Source of the DNA: Candidatus Heimdallarchaeota archaeon
GTDB lineage: Archaea; Asgardarchaeota; Heimdallarchaeia; Heimdallarchaeales; Kariarchaeaceae
Assembly (NCBI GenBank): GCA_015522385.1
Contig: WAMJ01000003.1
Coordinates: forward strand, 1 to 8,181
DNA length: 8,181 nucleotides
Direction of reading: 5' to 3'
The notes beneath the pieces were generated by a model. That model worked only from the letters and a program-made list of their open reading frames with translations, did not search any database and had not been told where the DNA came from. The position numbers were made by a program, and so were the translations under genes. How positions within the stretch are numbered: the first letter of the stretch is position 1; each line of letters opens with the position of its first letter. This document shows positions 5,944 to 8,181 of the stretch, in pieces.

Positions 5944-6728
5944 TGGAAGATCAGGTACTCAGAGCGATCTACCAGTTCTCAGGGTCGCTGCTGATCCTAG
6001 CCGTCATTCTCGGTATCAGCGTCTACAAGCGGATGAGGATGACGAGGGACTTCGTCGTGGCGACAGTCCGTGGTCTCGTTCAGCTCCTCGTCCTGTCGAC
6101 GATACTACTGTACATCTTCGGGCAGAGCGGCTACCTCCCGCTGTACACCGTGTTGACCGTGATGATCCTCTTCGCTGTACGCACCGTCTCCAAGAGACTG
6201 GGGAACCTACCCGACATCACCATGGTAATGCTGGTCTCGATATCCGTCTCGGTCTACCTCGTCATGACCTCCATGACCCTCATGGGTGTGCTGTCGGTCG
6301 ACGAGGCGCCGACGTGGATACCTATCGGGGGAATGGTAGTTGGCAACAGCATGAACATCACCTACCTCAGCACAGAGCGGTTCAGGGCGGAGCTCAAGAA
6401 GTACCACCCCCAGATCACCACCGCCCTCAACCTCGGTGTACCCGCGGAGTACATGATAGACATGCTGGACATACAGGCTACCTCTCTGAGGGTCGGGATC
6501 ACACCCAGCACGAACAACCTCAGGACACTGGGCATAGTCTTCATCCCAGGGCTCATGACGGGTCTGCTCATAGGTGGCTACAACCCGCTGGCAGCGGCCC
6601 TGCTCCAAGTGATGATCTTCTTCCTGCTCATCGGTGGCGGACTAATCAGCAGCCTGATCAGTACGACGTTACTGTCCCGCAAGTTAGTGGACAGGGAGAC
6701 CATGACACTCATTCCGATCCTCAAATAG
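5943..6728 (+). CDS. fetB: FetB-like ABC transporter permease (UPF0014/YbbM family)
   Basis: Integral membrane subunit of the FetAB-type exporter, 261 residues, the usual family length. Hydrophobic segments at about 8-27, 39-59, 63-79, 91-114, 195-213 and 217-245 suggest six or seven membrane spans. Family hallmarks are clear: PIGGMVVGNSMN (127-138) and IPGLMTGLLIGG (201-212), followed by NPLAAALLQ. In E. coli the related YbbL/YbbM pair has been linked to iron efflux and oxidative-stress resistance, and plant relatives (STAR2/ALS3) to aluminium tolerance. The cargo here cannot be read from sequence. The ATG overlaps the fetA stop by one base and has a strong SD, so the two genes are translated together. 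Both are GC-richer than the flanking genes and consistent in codon choice. Confidence 0.9.
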   Translation: MEDQVLRAIYQFSGSLLILAVILGISVYKRMRMTRDFVVATVRGLVQLLVLSTILLYIFGQSGYLPLYTVLTVMILFAVRTVSKRLGNLPDITMVMLVSISVSVYLVMTSMTLMGVLSVDEAPTWIPIGGMVVGNSMNITYLSTERFRAELKKYHPQITTALNLGVPAEYMIDMLDIQATSLRVGITPSTNNLRTLGIVFIPGLMTGLLIGGYNPLAAALLQVMIFFLLIGGGLISSLISTTLLSRKLVDRETMTLIPILK

Positions 6729-6746
6729 AACCATGGTCTTGACTTG

Positions 6747-6763
6747 AAGGGATATATACCCTT
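6747..6763 (+). terminator. Possible hairpin terminator after fetB
   Basis: AAGGG and CCCTT pair around ATATATA, 18 bases after the fetB stop. No T tract follows, so archaeal termination here is uncertain. The TATATA loop could instead be a promoter element. Confidence 0.3.
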
Positions 6764-6787
6764 GAACTTCGTCATGATATTGTCCTC

Positions 6788-6838
6788 TATCTAAGACTCA
6801 AATAGATAATACCATGATCCTTGACATGGATCTATGGT
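6788..6838. repeat. Two adjacent inverted repeats in the convergent gap
   Basis: TATCTA (6788-6793) pairs with TAGATA (6803-6808). ACCATGATCC (6811-6820) pairs with GGATC-T-ATGGT (6828-6838), leaving one bulged base. The left arm of the second resembles a direct repeat, ACCATGGTCTTGACTTG, at 6730-6746. The gap lies between convergent genes, so termination is one reading and a mobile-element relic another. The rest of 6729-6980 holds no gene that I can see. Confidence 0.4.
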
Positions 6839-6978
6839 CAACAGGATTTTCTGGAAACCAAGGGGAAGGATCTCAATAGAACTTAGATTAAGCTGAATCG
6901 GTTAATACTCAAGGTTAGAATAATTTAAGCATTGATCTGGAAAGGCTTGAACTAAATGCTATCTGCAAGGTGTTGAAC

Positions 6979-7013
6979 GGAGAAAACAGGAGAAATTCGC
7001 AACGAACAGGAAA
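6979..7013 (-). terminator. T-rich tract downstream of the 125-aa gene
   Basis: On the minus strand, just after the stop, two T/C-rich stretches each contain CCTGTT (AACAGG at 6985-6990 and 7005-7010 on the plus strand) next to runs of T. This suits archaeal T-rich termination of the 125-aa gene. Confidence 0.35.
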
Positions 7014-7391
7014 TTACCCGAGGAGCCCCGCATTTGCCACGATGATGTCAATGTTTTGCTCGATCTTGTTGATCTGCTCCAAATTGACAGAGGTTAACTT
7101 ACTGGAATTCCCGAGGGATTCGTAAGCTAACCTATTGAGTTTTCGAAGGGCACTACGTGTCTTCGATTTCTTGAAGTTCACGTCAGTCACCACGGCACTG
7201 ATGTAGTTGTAGGACTTGTGAATGAAGAACTTCAGATCACCGTCTGAGTAGATCTCTCTCACCGCTTCGTCCAGAACTTCATCATTGCCGAGGGACTGAT
7301 TTGCCACCACAAGAGCCGAGACCAGCTGGGGATCGACGCCACCTTCGTCGAAATACTTCCTAGAAGCAAAGCAGGGTCCGTGTGGTGACAT
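7014..7391 (-). CDS. Small protein, 125 aa, longin/roadblock-like
   Basis: Not recognised as a named family. The residue pattern recalls longin- and roadblock-type domains, which in archaea and eukaryotes act as partners of small GTPases. It starts with a turn (PHGPCFASRKYF, 3-14), then has a helix with VDPQLVSALVVA (19-30), a strand DLKFFIHKS (52-60), a strand YNYISAVVTD (61-70), and a basic helix with KTRSALRKLNRLAYESLG (77-94). A tail of about 30 residues forms another helix. A TATAAAT lies about 23 bp before the ATG, which favours a leaderless start here. Oddly, seven in-frame codons before the ATG (reading ILKEVLI after a TAA) would supply the missing first strand but include no standard start codon. 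Coding status is good; the fold call is tentative. Confidence 0.7.
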   Translation of the reverse strand: MSPHGPCFASRKYFDEGGVDPQLVSALVVANQSLGNDEVLDEAVREIYSDGDLKFFIHKSYNYISAVVTDVNFKKSKTRSALRKLNRLAYESLGNSSKLTSVNLEQINKIEQNIDIIVANAGLLG

Positions 7392-7410
7392 GATGAGGAC
7401 TTCTTTGAGG

Positions 7411-7417
7411 ATTTATA
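7411..7417 (-). promoter_or_regulatory. TATA box of the 125-aa gene
   Basis: TATAAAT on the minus strand, centred about 23 bp before the ATG at 7391. Transcription would begin at or next to the start codon, indicating a leaderless mRNA. Confidence 0.5.
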
Positions 7418-7698
7418 CCACCTGTGATGTCCTTGTTCCCCGGACTTAAGAAACTGCGAAATACTCACGTCACATTCGGGGATTACAGAGCAAGAGAATG
7501 ATCCTGTGAGCACATCACGTGGATCTGTGGTCTGGATCTGACGTATGGCAAATGAGAGGTAATGTGATGAACAGACCCAGACCTACGCATGTGTCTGCTA
7601 TTGAATAGAGACGGGTAGTGGACGAGTTATTGTTCATAGTTTAGATTACGTATGGATAGAACCGCTTGTTCGATTGGGAGAATACTAAGATGTCAACA
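7418..7698. other. Gene-free region beside the CRISPR array
   Basis: About 280 bases between the TATA box of the 125-aa gene and the oldest CRISPR repeat. I see no gene, no cas fragment and no convincing RNA. A lone box-C-like GTGATGA occurs at 7564-7570. A very worn half-repeat may remain at 7656-7673. It is best read as the trailer side of the array. Confidence 0.5.
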
Positions 7699-7734
7699 AT
7701 TTCCATCCCTAATAGGTAATTAGGCTTCTGCGAC
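7699..7734. repeat. Degenerate terminal CRISPR repeat
   Basis: A 36-base copy that keeps CATCCCTA near its start and the final GCTTCTGCGAC, but differs at many internal positions and lacks one base. Decay of the terminal repeat is typical of the leader-distal end. Its intact 3' block matches the oldest repeat version. Confidence 0.85.
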
Positions 7735-8181
7735 ATTGGATCTCGAAAACCACAGGGTGTTGTGGGATCTGGTTTCAATCCCTAGAAGGGTAAAATCGCT
7801 TCTGCGACTATGTATAAGGTTGGTGGCTCTGTTTATTATTCCATAATTGTTTCAATCCCTAGAAGGGTAAAATCGCTTCTGCGACCTACCACAAGGATGA
7901 CGTCGCCGTACTTGGCGGCCACCCGTTTCAATCCCTAGAAGGGTAAAATCGCATTTGCGACGTATTTGACACCTCTCTTCCAACTGGTCCCAACAATGTT
8001 TCAATCCCTAGAAGGGTAGAATCGCATTTGCGACATCGGAATTCTCAAAGATTTTCGATCGTGCATTTGAGTTTCAATCCCTAGAAGGGTAGAATCGCAT
8101 TTGCGACCTCGGAGTTCGCTTCCTATTTTCCTCAAAGAGTGGTCGTTTCAATCCCTAGAAGGGTAGAATCGCATTTGCGAC
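7699..8181 (-). CRISPR. CRISPR array, 7 repeats, 6 spacers, running off the right edge
   Basis: Six intact 37-nt repeats lie at 7772-7808, 7849-7885, 7925-7961, 7998-8034, 8071-8107 and 8145-8181, after a degenerate copy at 7699-7734. Spacers are 37, 40, 39, 36, 36 and 37 nt and all differ. The repeat begins GTTTCAATCCC on the plus strand, so the minus strand ends in ATTGAAAC, the usual 5' handle of archaeal type I and III crRNAs. Transcription is therefore inferred to be right to left. The decayed left end agrees, placing the leader to the right outside the window. Each repeat can form two small hairpins (CCCT/AGGG and TCGC/GCGA). Three repeat versions occur in order. No cas gene is in the window, so the type cannot be assigned. 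The last base of the window is the last base of a repeat, so the array probably continues. Confidence 0.98.

Noticed and set aside
5816..6742. 308-codon open frame overlapping fetB
   Set aside because: A shadow of the GC-rich fetB reading frame, full of Arg, His, Gln and Asp, with no domain pattern.
7538..7600. Box C/D sRNA candidate around GTGATGA at 7564
   Set aside because: A C box is present, but no CTGA D box follows at guide distance and no C'/D' pair is placed correctly.
7656..7673. Further eroded CRISPR repeat left of the degenerate copy
   Set aside because: About 13 of 18 bases match the repeat's 3' half, but the 5' half is unrecognisable and the gap to the next repeat is only about 25 bases.

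Overview
The window looks archaeal, probably from a thermoplasmatote or related euryarchaeal lineage. Start sites show TATA-like boxes, one of them an exact TTTAAATA. Genes with a clear Shine-Dalgarno (SD) sequence are mixed with genes that look leaderless. There is also a CRISPR array whose repeat carries the ATTGAAAC 5' handle on the minus strand. The lineage is an inference; no rRNA or marker gene is present.

Layout. 49-519 (+) is an unrecognised, AT-rich gene whose C-terminal half loosely resembles the back half of a small GTPase. It converges on 705-3509 (-), a large fusion of an HKD/PLD-type nuclease, a superfamily 2 helicase and DUF3427. Upstream of the helicase on the same strand is an unrecognised 283-residue gene, 3573-4424, with a strong SD and a TATA box. 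The two are probably co-expressed and may form a two-gene nucleic-acid-processing or defence module. An unusually long non-coding stretch follows (about 4425-5202). It holds a T-rich terminator-like site, a strongly strand-skewed CA-rich tract, hairpins, a dyad and three 15-bp tandem repeats just before a TATA-like site. Then comes a two-gene ABC transporter operon, fetA-fetB (UPF0014/YbbM family, linked to metal export elsewhere), joined by a TAATG overlap.

Beyond fetB is a 285-bp convergent gap with several inverted repeats. It is followed by a 125-residue minus-strand protein with a longin/roadblock-like look and an apparently leaderless start. The window ends in a CRISPR array (7699-8181): six intact 37-nt repeats plus one degenerate repeat at the left. 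The left end is the old, leader-distal end. The leader, any further repeats and any cas genes lie outside.

Most notable are the unknown 283-residue partner of the nuclease-helicase, the ordered succession of three repeat versions in the CRISPR array, and the 15-bp tandem repeats in front of fetAB. The GTPase-like and longin-like calls are fold-level impressions from reading the residues and need profile searches.
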